A program made the translations under genes and the position numbers. A DNA stretch of 64,000 nucleotides from CAZDQL01 sp964507325 (GTDB lineage Bacteria > Planctomycetota > UBA1135 > GCA-002686595). Each line of letters begins with the position of its first letter. Position 1 is the first letter of the stretch. The notes beneath the pieces are model-generated. The model did no database searches. It worked only from the letters and a program-made list of their open reading frames with translations, and was not told the DNA's origin. The DNA lies in the NCBI GenBank assembly GCA_964507325.1, contig CAZDQL010000014.1:1-64000 (forward strand), read 5' to 3'. This document shows positions 34,396-42,694 of the stretch, one piece after another.

Positions 34396-37300
34396 ATGAG
34401 CTTCCAGGGCGACGCTCGCGGCATCGGCCTTGCCGAGCTCCTGCAGGGGCTCGCGCGGGGGCGCAAGGAGGGCATCCTGACCCTGACCTCGACCTCCTCG
34501 CAGCGCGCGGTCCTGGGCATCGACGGGGGCAAGGGGTTCCTCCTGCCCGAGGAGGGAGAGGATCCGGAGCGCTGGCGGGATCGGGTGCGGGACGCGTGGG
34601 CCGACGATCCCGTCGGACGCGCCGACTACCTGCGCATGAGCGAGGTGGCCCGCGCCCACCGGCTGGAGAGCCTCTACTGCCTGCTCGACGGCGGGAACGT
34701 GCACTTCCGCTTCGACCCCGGAGTGCTCCCCAGGCCCTCGCCCACTCTGGGGGAGGAGCCGGAGGCACAGAGCGACGTCTTTTGCGAGGGGATCCAGATC
34801 GAGTTCCTCCTGCTCGAGTACGCGCGCATCGCGGACGAACTCGAAGGCGCCCCTGAGGCGCACGAGATCCCGGCTCAGCGGGTGCCCTGCGTGCTCGACC
34901 CCACCGCCGCCGGCGGCACGCCCCTCACCCTGCTCGAGGCGTGCGACGGGCGTTCCACGGTCCAGGAGATCTCCGATCGCCTCGGCTGGCCGATTCGGCA
35001 GACGCGACTGACCCTCTTGCCCGCCCTCGCGTCGGGAGCCCTGCGGCCCGCCCATCCCGCCGAGCTCCTCGAGCTCGTCTACTCCGAGCTCTCCGCCCGC
35101 AACTTCTCCCGCGCCGCCGTGCGCCTGGGGGCCTGGTGCCGCGAGGGCACCCCCGGTCCGGTCCCGATGGAGTGCGCCGAGCGTCTCTCCAACGAGTGGC
35201 TCAGCGGCCGGCTGACCGCCGCCCTGCGCGGCATGTGCGGGCGCGACCGGCGCACCCTCCTGCGACGCCTCGACCACACCCTGCAGAATCCCTCCCAGTC
35301 GGTGGTGCACTGGCTGGAGGCCTCGCGCGTCGACAAGACCGACCGCATCGCCCGCCTCAGGCGTCTGGCGGCGGAGTTCAAGGAGGGCAGCGATCCCGAG
35401 CGCCCCGGGGTGCGCGACCTGCTCGACTGGGCCAAGGAGCAGCAGGAGGCGGGCCTCGCCCGACGCGGCGCGCCGCTGCTCGTGATGGCGGCTCACCTGC
35501 AGCCGTCGAACACCGCCCTGCAACTGGAGCTGGGAACCGGACTTGTGGCCGCAGGCCGTCCCCTCGAGGGTGCGCCGTGGGTGATCGCCGCCGGCAAGGA
35601 GCTGCTCGACCACGGCAGCGCGGACCGCGCCGTGGGACCGCTCAGGGCGTTGCTCGAGCGTGACCCGCGCAACCGGGAGTGCCGCCAGCTCCTCTCTCGG
35701 GCCCGACGCCAGTCGACCAGCGCCCGCAAGCTGCGCAAGAACCTGCTCATCGGCCTCGCCGCCACCGTCGTCCTGGCGGGGGTCGCCCTGGTCAAGGTGC
35801 ACCGCGACACCCGCAATCGGGACCGGCTGGCGGAGGTGCGCGCGCTGATGCACACCCCCCAGCGGGCGCGCGCCGCCTTGCGGGAGTTCTTCGGCCGCGA
35901 CAACTCCACCGCGGTGGTCGCCCTGCGCAGGGAGATCGACGACCGGGAGCGCATCGACGAGCTCGAGATGCGCTCCGCCTGGATCTCCGACTACAACGAG
36001 ATCCAGCTCGAGTGCTCGAAGGGCGAACCGATCGTCGCCCTGGCGCGCATCTGCGAGCTCGAGGCTCCGCCCCGGCTGCGGCAGGTGGAGGAGCTGTGGC
36101 CGGAGAAGGGGGACCTCTACCGCGCCATCACCGATCACCTGCACGAGGAGCTGCAGGCGCTCGGGGAGCCGGTCGAAGGCGCCCCACAGCAGGTCAGCCG
36201 TGAGGATCAGCTCGAGCATCAGGTCGACGAGCTGATGGTCGCCGTCGAGGCGGAAGCCAGGCACTCCGCCCAGCGTGCCCCCTTCCTCGAGCGCTTGGCC
36301 GTGCTCGAGGTCGAGATCGAGGCCCGGCGATCGGTGCGCGAGGAGAAGATCCGCGCCCGCCTGCACGAGGAGAACCTCGAGAAGCAGACCGAGCTCTACC
36401 AGTTGGCGGAGGCCTACGCCAAGAGCGGCGACTTCCAACGCGCCCTGAAGTGCTACGAGGAGATCATCGCCCGCGATACCGACGGTCGCGTGCGGGCGGT
36501 GCTCGAGGAGCGCAAGGCCGCGGTGGAGAGCAAGCACGCCGCCGTCCAGCGCTCCCGCGCCCTGGCCCTGGAAGGCCTCCACGACGAGGCGTTCGTGCTC
36601 TTGGAGGAGACCTTCGAGGACCCCACCGTCTTCATCCTGCCCTGGACCGTGACCAGCTACCCCGCTCAGGTGCGCGTGCGTCGCGAGGGGGGGCGGCTGT
36701 ACACCACCCCCTTCGCCATCGAGACGACCTTGGGTGAGGAGGTGCGGCTGACCTTCGAGTGCGAGGGCTTCGACTCGCGTACCGTCGTCGTGAACCGCCC
36801 GGGGGACATCGAGATCCACCTGCAACGTTCGCCGGAGCGCAGCTGGGTGGCCGCCGGTCGCGTCGACGCCATGCCGGTGTCGGTGGACGAGGACCACCTG
36901 GTGGCGGATCGCAAGGGGACCATCGCCCGCGTCGGCGCGGGGGGCGAGGTGCGTTGGCGGACGAGCGTCCGCTCCCTCTCCGGAATCGCCCGCGCCCCCG
37001 TCTTCATGCCCCACCGCCCCGGGCACCTGCTCCTGATCAGCGAGGACGGCGAGGCCTGGATCGTCGAAGCGTCGAGCGGCCACATCGAAGGCCCCTGGAA
37101 CCTGGGCTCCCCGCCGATCCTGGGCCCCGCCCCCAGCGCGGGCCACGTGCGGGCTCACCTCGCCGACGGCCGCCTGGTCCTCTGGAAGGAGGGCCTGCGC
37201 CCCGTCCTCGACGACCCCGACGCGGGGCCGCCCTCCCTGAGCAGCGACGAGGGCTACCGCCACGGTTCGCACGCGGGCCTGAGCGTGGCGCGCAGCCGCA

Positions 37301-37536
37301 GCGGCAACATCGACCACTTCGAGTGCCCCTGGGACGACTGGGTGGCGGAGATCGGCGAGGAGTCCTACGTCATCCACCGCCGGGGGGACCGCGAACGGGG
37401 GTACTCCGTTCTGCGCCACGGGGACTGGGCCTACCTGGCCTGGGAGTCCGCCTCGGCGCGCTATCCGAGCGGGCGGCTGTGGATCTCGGACGGGGCGGGG
37501 CTGCGCGCCTTCCTCGCCCTAGATGAGCACGACTGA
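34396..37536 (+). CDS. large membrane protein: DUF4388, TPR-like, PEGA and propeller segments
   Basis: A 1046-residue protein with a single central span (LLIGLAATVVLAGVALVKV, about 455-473). The cytoplasmic half opens with a DUF4388/PatA-N-like domain ('FQGDARGIGLAELLQGLARGR') and continues with helical repeats. The extracytoplasmic half has a coiled coil and TPR-like part ('YAKSGDFQRALKCYEEII'), a PEGA domain ('YPAQVRVRREGGRLYTTPFA') and a C-terminal quinoprotein-like beta-propeller. Start ATG 34396 (MSFQGD) follows an AGG 8-10 nt upstream; a GTG eight codons earlier is possible. The TGA stop codon is also the first three bases of repeat element A, so the original C-terminus may have been truncated. 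Signalling across the membrane is inferred from architecture. Confidence 0.75.
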   Translation: MSFQGDARGIGLAELLQGLARGRKEGILTLTSTSSQRAVLGIDGGKGFLLPEEGEDPERWRDRVRDAWADDPVGRADYLRMSEVARAHRLESLYCLLDGGNVHFRFDPGVLPRPSPTLGEEPEAQSDVFCEGIQIEFLLLEYARIADELEGAPEAHEIPAQRVPCVLDPTAAGGTPLTLLEACDGRSTVQEISDRLGWPIRQTRLTLLPALASGALRPAHPAELLELVYSELSARNFSRAAVRLGAWCREGTPGPVPMECAERLSNEWLSGRLTAALRGMCGRDRRTLLRRLDHTLQNPSQSVVHWLEASRVDKTDRIARLRRLAAEFKEGSDPERPGVRDLLDWAKEQQEAGLARRGAPLLVMAAHLQPSNTALQLELGTGLVAAGRPLEGAPWVIAAGKELLDHGSADRAVGPLRALLERDPRNRECRQLLSRARRQSTSARKLRKNLLIGLAATVVLAGVALVKVHRDTRNRDRLAEVRALMHTPQRARAALREFFGRDNSTAVVALRREIDDRERIDELEMRSAWISDYNEIQLECSKGEPIVALARICELEAPPRLRQVEELWPEKGDLYRAITDHLHEELQALGEPVEGAPQQVSREDQLEHQVDELMVAVEAEARHSAQRAPFLERLAVLEVEIEARRSVREEKIRARLHEENLEKQTELYQLAEAYAKSGDFQRALKCYEEIIARDTDGRVRAVLEERKAAVESKHAAVQRSRALALEGLHDEAFVLLEETFEDPTVFILPWTVTSYPAQVRVRREGGRLYTTPFAIETTLGEEVRLTFECEGFDSRTVVVNRPGDIEIHLQRSPERSWVAAGRVDAMPVSVDEDHLVADRKGTIARVGAGGEVRWRTSVRSLSGIARAPVFMPHRPGHLLLISEDGEAWIVEASSGHIEGPWNLGSPPILGPAPSAGHVRAHLADGRLVLWKEGLRPVLDDPDAGPPSLSSDEGYRHGSHAGLSVARSRSGNIDHFECPWDDWVAEIGEESYVIHRRGDRERGYSVLRHGDWAYLAWESASARYPSGRLWISDGAGLRAFLALDEHD

Positions 37537-37749
37537 ACTGCCTCCCTTGGTTGGGCTTCTCCTTGGGGTCTTCGCCGTAACCCTATTGCAGCCAAAGACT
37601 TGGAGCCTCCTCCTCCCGACGGAGGCCCTGGTGTAGAGGCGACGAGTCAGCGTCGGGCCGACGTGCGCCTGGGAGAGGCCTGAGGGGGGACTCGAACGCG
37701 GTGACCGGGATGCCCGCGCCTGGGATGCACACGGAAGGGAGGCAGATCA
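37534..37749. repeat. TGAACTGCC-ended repeat, copy A
   Basis: A 216-bp element with ends TGAACTGCCTCCCTT and AAGGGAGGCAGATCA, a near-perfect 15-bp inverted repeat. It fills the gap between two genes. Its interior is alignable with copy B (58646-58860, 215 bp): a TAACCC-TATT-GCC-TTGGAGC core sits 44 bp from the left end in both. The first three bases supply the stop codon of the upstream gene. Confidence 0.7.
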
Positions 37750-37762
37750 GTAGGATCCACGT

Positions 37763-38548
37763 GTGCGAGTTCTCGCGCCCATCCCGGCCGCCCTGGTCGT
37801 CCTGGTGGCCTGCTCCGCGCCGCAGTCGCCGCCGACCGAGGAGGAGCCCCCCCCCACCGCGGAGGAAGCGCCCGTCCCGACGCCCCCGGCCGAAGGGGCG
37901 CGCCCCGCTCCTGCACAGCGGGAGCTGCCGGCGACCTGGACGAGCGCCTCGCCCCTCGCCTTCGAACGCCTGGTCGACTCCTTGGCCGCGGAGGGGGGAG
38001 AGCTGCGCTGGTCGGCCCCGGCCCTGGAGACCCTGGCGGCGGCCCTGCGCCGGCAGGACGAGGTTGCGGTGCGCGCCGCTGTGCTGGTGGCGCACTCCGC
38101 CGATCGGAGCGCGACCGAGGTCCTGCTCGCCCGCCTGGAGGAGCGGGCGGTGGCCCCCAACCGTGGGCTCGACGCGGGAGACATCGTCGCCGCGGGGGCT
38201 CTGGCGCAGCGAACACTCGAAGCCGACGACGCCCGACGCTTGGAGGCCCTCGTCGTGGGCGACGAACCCCACCCCGACCTCGAGGTGCGGGTGGAGTGCG
38301 CCCGCGCCGCCCTGGGCGCGGGGCGGGACGCGGTGATCCCCTTCCTCTTGACGGTGCTGCGCGCCCTGACGCCGGCGGAGCGGGAGCATCCGGCGGACTG
38401 GGAGCGCGTGACCACCCTGGCCTGGGCCAAGAGCCGCGCGGCGCAGGCGCTCAGCCTGCGGGCGGGGGTGGAGTGCGTCTTCCGGCCGGACGGCTCCTGG
38501 GAGGAACAGATGGCGGAGGCGGAGCGGTTGGAGGGGTTGCTGCGCTAG
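37763..38548 (+). CDS. lipoprotein with HEAT-like helical repeats
   Basis: A 261-residue lipoprotein starting with GTG. The signal ends in a lipobox (LVVLVACS), followed by a Pro/Glu linker. The mature part has alternating short helices ('LETLAAALRRQDEVAVRAAVLVAHS', 'EVRVECARAALGAGRDAVIPFLLTVL') consistent with HEAT/armadillo repeats and a protein-binding role in the periplasm. TAGGAT lies 6 nt before the GTG, just beyond the right end of repeat element A, so the element may supply part of the promoter. No specific function is known. Confidence 0.7.
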   Translation: MRVLAPIPAALVVLVACSAPQSPPTEEEPPPTAEEAPVPTPPAEGARPAPAQRELPATWTSASPLAFERLVDSLAAEGGELRWSAPALETLAAALRRQDEVAVRAAVLVAHSADRSATEVLLARLEERAVAPNRGLDAGDIVAAGALAQRTLEADDARRLEALVVGDEPHPDLEVRVECARAALGAGRDAVIPFLLTVLRALTPAEREHPADWERVTTLAWAKSRAAQALSLRAGVECVFRPDGSWEEQMAEAERLEGLLR

Positions 38549-38588
38549 GGATGGCGCGGTGGTCGCTGTGCGGGGCAGTACCGAGCCC

Positions 38589-39890
38589 TCACGGCCGGAT
38601 GCGCGCCATCATCCGCGGGAAGGGCGCCGCCTCCCGAATGTGCTCGATCCCCGCGATCCAACCCACGGTGCGCTCCAGACCCAGGCCGAAGCCGGAGTGC
38701 GGCACCGAGCCGAAGCGCCGCAGGTCCAGGTACCAGTCCAGGTCCTCGGGGGGCAGCTCGTGGCGGCGCACCGAGTCCTGGAGCTTCTCCAGGTCGTCCT
38801 CCCGCTGGCTGCCGCCGATGATCTCCCCCACTCCCTCCGGCGCGATCATGTCGACGCAGAGGGACTTGGTGGGATCGTCGGGGTCTTCCTTCATGTAGAA
38901 GGCCTTCACGTCCTTGGGGTAGCGGTGGATCAGCACCGGCTGATCGTGGAGCTGGGAGAGGACCGTCTCGTCGGGGGCGCCGAAATCGTCCCCCGCCACG
39001 AACTGGCTCTCCGGGTGATCGAGCAGGATGCGAGAGGCCTCCTCGTAGCTCATGCGCGGGAAGTCCCCCCGGATGCACTCCAGTCGCTCCAGGTCGCGGT
39101 CGAGGGCCAGGAGCTCGGTGCGCCGGCTGCGCAGCACGTCCCCCACCACGTGGACGATCATCTCCTCGGCGAGCTGCATCACCTCCTCCAGGTCGGCGAA
39201 GGCCACCTCCGGCTCCAGCATCCAGAACTCGGTCAGGTGCCGGCGGGTCTTGGACTTCTCCGCCCGGAAGGTCGGGCCGAAGCAGTACACCTTGCCGAAG
39301 GCCATCGCCGAGGCCTCGGCGTAGAGCTGGCCGGACTGGGTCAGGAAGGCCGTGTCCCCTTGGAAGTAGTCCACCTCGAAGAGGGTGCTCGTCCCCTCGC
39401 AGGCGGCGGGGGTGAACATCGGCGAGTCGACGCACAGGAAGCCGCGCTCCTCCAGGAAGCCGCGCAGGGCGCGGATCACCGCGTCGCGGATGCGCAGCAC
39501 CGCCCACTGGCGCTTGGAGCGCATCCACAGGTGCCGATGCGAAAGCAAGAAGTCGGTGCCGTGCTCCTTGGGGGAGATCGGGTACTCGTGCACCGCCTGC
39601 AGGATCCGGCCGCCGGAGACCTTGAGCTCCACCCCGCCGGGCGCGCGCTCGTCGGCGGCCACCTCTCCCTCCAGGATCAGGCTCGACTCCTGACCCGCTT
39701 CCGCCAGGGCCTGGAAGAGCTCCTCGGAGACCTGCTTCGCCAGGGCGACGCACTGCACGAAGCCGGTGCCGTCGCGCAGGGTCACGAAGTGCAGCTTGCC
39801 CTTGGAGGTCTTGTGGTGGATCCAGCCGCGCAGGGTGACGGTCTGGCCCACCTGCTCGCCCAGACGCTCGACGGTGGTGATGGTGGACAT
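38589..39890 (-). CDS. asnS: asparaginyl-tRNA synthetase
   Basis: A class II aminoacyl-tRNA synthetase of 433 residues that charges tRNA-Asn with asparagine. An N-terminal OB-fold anticodon-binding domain ('GQTVTLRGWIHHKTSKGKLHF', about 15-110) precedes the catalytic core with motif 2 'CFGPTFRAEKSKTRRHLTEF' and motif 3 'GFGLGLERTVGWIAGI'. The 'EFWMLEPE' following motif 2 is characteristic of AsnRS rather than AspRS. Length is normal for bacterial AsnRS. It lies 24 bp after the coiled-coil membrane protein gene on the same strand. Presence of asnS indicates direct Asn charging. Confidence 0.96.
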   Translation of the reverse strand: MSTITTVERLGEQVGQTVTLRGWIHHKTSKGKLHFVTLRDGTGFVQCVALAKQVSEELFQALAEAGQESSLILEGEVAADERAPGGVELKVSGGRILQAVHEYPISPKEHGTDFLLSHRHLWMRSKRQWAVLRIRDAVIRALRGFLEERGFLCVDSPMFTPAACEGTSTLFEVDYFQGDTAFLTQSGQLYAEASAMAFGKVYCFGPTFRAEKSKTRRHLTEFWMLEPEVAFADLEEVMQLAEEMIVHVVGDVLRSRRTELLALDRDLERLECIRGDFPRMSYEEASRILLDHPESQFVAGDDFGAPDETVLSQLHDQPVLIHRYPKDVKAFYMKEDPDDPTKSLCVDMIAPEGVGEIIGGSQREDDLEKLQDSVRRHELPPEDLDWYLDLRRFGSVPHSGFGLGLERTVGWIAGIEHIREAAPFPRMMARIRP

Positions 39891-39914
39891 GGTGGGAAGT
39901 GACCTCCGGTACCC

Positions 39915-40505
39915 TCAGGGGAACGCTTCGTAACTGTCGCGCAGCTTGACCTCGGAGAGGGCGCCGTCGCGCAAGAGCACCCGACCCTTGTGCAGGGCGC
40001 CGTCGCGACGTCCCTCGACCACCACCTCCCCGGACCCATCCGCGGCGAAGCGCTCCAGCTCCTCGTGGGGAGTGAGGATCTCGACCCGCTCGTAGCCCAT
40101 CGCCAGGAGGCGGCTGATCACCCGCTCGCTCAAGGGCGCGCCGTGGGTCGGGCCGGGCGCGGACTCCTCGCTCAGCCCATCGCGGGTCTCGCGCGCCTCG
40201 ATCAGGGTCAGGAGACGATCCTCCAAGCGCTGCTGGAGGTCCCGCAGGTCGATCAAGACGTGCTCGAGGCGCCGCAGGTCGAGCTCGCTCTCGCGCTCGG
40301 CGAGCTGGCGCAGGAGGGCCTCGATCGCCTCCAGGCGCGCCAGGGGGGCGAGCTCGCCGCGCTGCCGGGTCAGGCGGGTGTGCAGCACGGCCAAGAGCAC
40401 CAGGGCCACCGCCAGGGTGGCGAGGATCACCAGACCGACCACCAGCACCGGGTCGAGGGGAGTCGGCGCGGGTGAGATGCCGGCGATGGGGAGCTGGGGG
40501 ATCAT
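39915..40505 (-). CDS. membrane-anchored coiled-coil protein, unknown
   Basis: A 196-residue protein of no recognised family. A hydrophobic span at about 19-41 (VLVVGLVILATLAVALVLLAV) is followed by a leucine-rich coiled coil ('LARLEAIEALLRQLAERESEL', about 55-110 region) and a C-terminal globular part with short beta strands ('GEVVVEGRRDGALHKGRVLLRDG'). It may scaffold other proteins at the membrane. It is the first gene ahead of asnS and is divergent from the NhaC-type gene; the shared upstream region is a large palindrome. Confidence 0.6.
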   Translation of the reverse strand: MIPQLPIAGISPAPTPLDPVLVVGLVILATLAVALVLLAVLHTRLTRQRGELAPLARLEAIEALLRQLAERESELDLRRLEHVLIDLRDLQQRLEDRLLTLIEARETRDGLSEESAPGPTHGAPLSERVISRLLAMGYERVEILTPHEELERFAADGSGEVVVEGRRDGALHKGRVLLRDGALSEVKLRDSYEAFP

Positions 40506-40514
40506 GGTGTGTGA

Positions 40515-40597
40515 GGGAGGTTAGCGCGGGGATGCTGGGAGCCGCGACAATCGGCGGCAGAATGTCGCGGCCCAGAGCGTCCCCGCGCTAACCTCCC
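40515..40597. promoter_or_regulatory. 35-bp-arm palindrome between divergent genes
   Basis: Left arm 40515-40549 and right arm 40563-40597 pair, with an 18-bp perfect outer part (GGGAGGTTAGCGCGGGGA), a GCT match and a 9-bp inner part (GCCGCGACA). Each arm carries TAACCT on its outgoing strand, 9 nt before the plus-strand ATG and 12 nt before the minus-strand ATG, so it probably holds two symmetric promoters. Confidence 0.65.
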
Positions 40598-40603
40598 ACC
40601 CCC

Positions 40604-42694
40604 ATGACCCGCGTGCTCTCCCTCCTCGCCTTCGCGGCGGTGGTCCTGGGTCTCTTCTGGCTCCCCCAGCCGGATGCCGCTCGCCTGGGAGCCGCCCACG
40701 TCGGATCGCTCCTGACCGAGGGGACGGGACCGGACGGGGAAGAGCCCCTCCTCTGGCGCTTCCTGCTCGACTCTCCGGCGGCCGACCTGGAGGGGAAGAC
40801 CTACACCCTCTTCGTGCGCACCCGGGGGATCCAGAGGGGAGAGGAGCCGGTCCTGGATCGGATCCACGCCGAGGTCGGCGCATCGATCAAGCGCGACCTG
40901 CGCGCCCTGCTCGCCGAGGAGGATCGGCAACTCGAGGTGGTTTACGACCCGGGGGGAGAGCGCGGGGCGGACCTGATCGCGAGCCTCACCGAGCCGGGAC
41001 GCCTCGCCCTGACGGTCCAGCTCCCCGATGGGCTCCGCGCCACCGTGGGCAAGGCCTGGCACCCCCCCGACGGGCGCTCCCTGCTCCCCCCCCTGGTCGC
41101 GATCCTGCTCGCGATCCTCTTGCGCAAGCCGGTGATCGCCCTCTTCGCCGGGGTGGCCGTGGGGGCGGCGCTGGTGCGCTCGATCGGCGGCGCTCCCCTC
41201 ACCGAAAGCGCCGGCGGCGGCATCCTCGACGTCTTCGGGGTCTACCTGCTGCAGGAGCTCCTCGACCGCGATCGCCAGATGATCGTGGCCTTCGTGCTCT
41301 TCATGCTGGCGATGGTCGGTGTGATCACCCGCGCGGGGGGGATCCGCGGAGTGATGGATCGCATCTCGCGGCTGGCGGCGAGCGCCAAGAGCAGCCAGGT
41401 GGCGACCTGGCTGATGGGGCTGGTGGTCTTCTTCGACGACTACGCCAACACGATCCTGGTCGGCTCGACGATGCGCCCGCTGACCGACCGCTTCAAGGTG
41501 GCGCGGGAGAAGCTGGCCTACGTGGTCGACTCCACGGCGGCGCCGGTGGCGGGGATCTCGATCCTCTCCACCTGGATCGCCTTCGAGGTCTCCACCTTCA
41601 GCGCCCAGCTCCCCGACGCGGGCCTCGCGCCGGACCAGGGGTACGAGATCTTCCTGCGCACCCTGCCCTTCCGCTTCTACTGCATCTTCACGATCTTCTT
41701 CGTGGGGCTCGTGACCCTCACCGGGCGCGACTTCGGTCCGATGCTGGCCGCCGAGCGGCGCGCGCGGGGGGGGAAGCTCCTGCGCGACGGCGCCCAGCCG
41801 ATGGTGGGCGAGGCGGCGACGCGACTGAAGGCCGCCCCGCACGTCAGACCGCGGGCGGTGGTGGCTCTGCTGCCGATCCTGACCTTCGTGGCGGTGACCT
41901 TGTGGGTCATCTTCCGCGACGGCGGAGGGCTGACCGTCTTCCAGGAGGGTGAGGGGTTCGCGGACTTCGGCGAGCTGCTCTCGATCGAGGGGCTGACCCA
42001 GGTGCTCTACGACGGCAGCGGCTTCGCGCCGATGATGTGGGGCTCCCTGGCGGGGCTCGTCCTGGCGGCGCTCCTGGCCTTGGCGGCCGGCCTGCGCTGG
42101 GACATCGCGAGCGCGGCGTTCGCGAGCGTGCGCTCGATGGCGGTGGGGCTCGCGATCCTCTACCTGGCCTGGTCGATCGGGAGGTTGTGCCTGGATCTGG
42201 ACACCGCCGAGTACCTTTCGGCGCTGGTGGGTGACGCGATCAACCCCATACTCCTGCCGGTGGCGCTCTTCCTGCTCGCCGGGTTCGTGGCCTTTGCCAC
42301 GGGGTCCTCGTGGGGCACGATGACAATCCTCCTGCCGCTCGTCGTCGGCTTGGCCTACACCATGGGCAACACCCTGGAGGGCTTCGGGGGCGAGGCGATG
42401 CTGGTGGTGTCGATCGGGGCAGTGCTGGAGGGGGCGATCTTCGGCGACCACTGCTCGCCGATCTCCGACACGACGGTCATGTCGTCGATCGCCAGCGCCT
42501 CCGACCACATCGACCACGTGCGCACCCAGATGCCCTACGCGGTGACCACCATGGCGGTGGCGATGGTCGCCGGCTACGTGCCGGCGGTCCTCTTCGGGCT
42601 CTCGCCGTGGGTGAGCCTGCTGGCGGGGTGCGCCCTCCTGGTGCTCCTGCTCCTCTGGAAGGGACGCCGCGCGGAGGAGCCCGCCACCCCGTGA
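40604..42694 (+). CDS. NhaC-family Na+/H+ antiporter
   Basis: A 696-residue inner-membrane ion antiporter with about eleven spans. Family motifs include 'GLVVFFDDYANTILVGSTMRP', 'GSSWGTMTILLPLVVGLA' and 'EGAIFGDHCSPISDTTVMSS', which match NhaC-type transporters with acidic and polar ion-binding residues. The N-terminal 150 residues are an exported, non-membrane domain after a signal-like segment, longer than in the usual NhaC and of unknown role. The antiported species could be Na+/H+ or an organic ion; this is not resolved by sequence. The flippase-like gene follows with a 4-bp overlap (GTGA). Confidence 0.85.
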   Translation: MTRVLSLLAFAAVVLGLFWLPQPDAARLGAAHVGSLLTEGTGPDGEEPLLWRFLLDSPAADLEGKTYTLFVRTRGIQRGEEPVLDRIHAEVGASIKRDLRALLAEEDRQLEVVYDPGGERGADLIASLTEPGRLALTVQLPDGLRATVGKAWHPPDGRSLLPPLVAILLAILLRKPVIALFAGVAVGAALVRSIGGAPLTESAGGGILDVFGVYLLQELLDRDRQMIVAFVLFMLAMVGVITRAGGIRGVMDRISRLAASAKSSQVATWLMGLVVFFDDYANTILVGSTMRPLTDRFKVAREKLAYVVDSTAAPVAGISILSTWIAFEVSTFSAQLPDAGLAPDQGYEIFLRTLPFRFYCIFTIFFVGLVTLTGRDFGPMLAAERRARGGKLLRDGAQPMVGEAATRLKAAPHVRPRAVVALLPILTFVAVTLWVIFRDGGGLTVFQEGEGFADFGELLSIEGLTQVLYDGSGFAPMMWGSLAGLVLAALLALAAGLRWDIASAAFASVRSMAVGLAILYLAWSIGRLCLDLDTAEYLSALVGDAINPILLPVALFLLAGFVAFATGSSWGTMTILLPLVVGLAYTMGNTLEGFGGEAMLVVSIGAVLEGAIFGDHCSPISDTTVMSSIASASDHIDHVRTQMPYAVTTMAVAMVAGYVPAVLFGLSPWVSLLAGCALLVLLLLWKGRRAEEPATP

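Noticed and set aside
40502..42517. A minus-strand frame over the NhaC-type gene
   Set aside because: Composition is dominated by E, R, H, Q and D with no motif; the plus strand has clear membrane spans.
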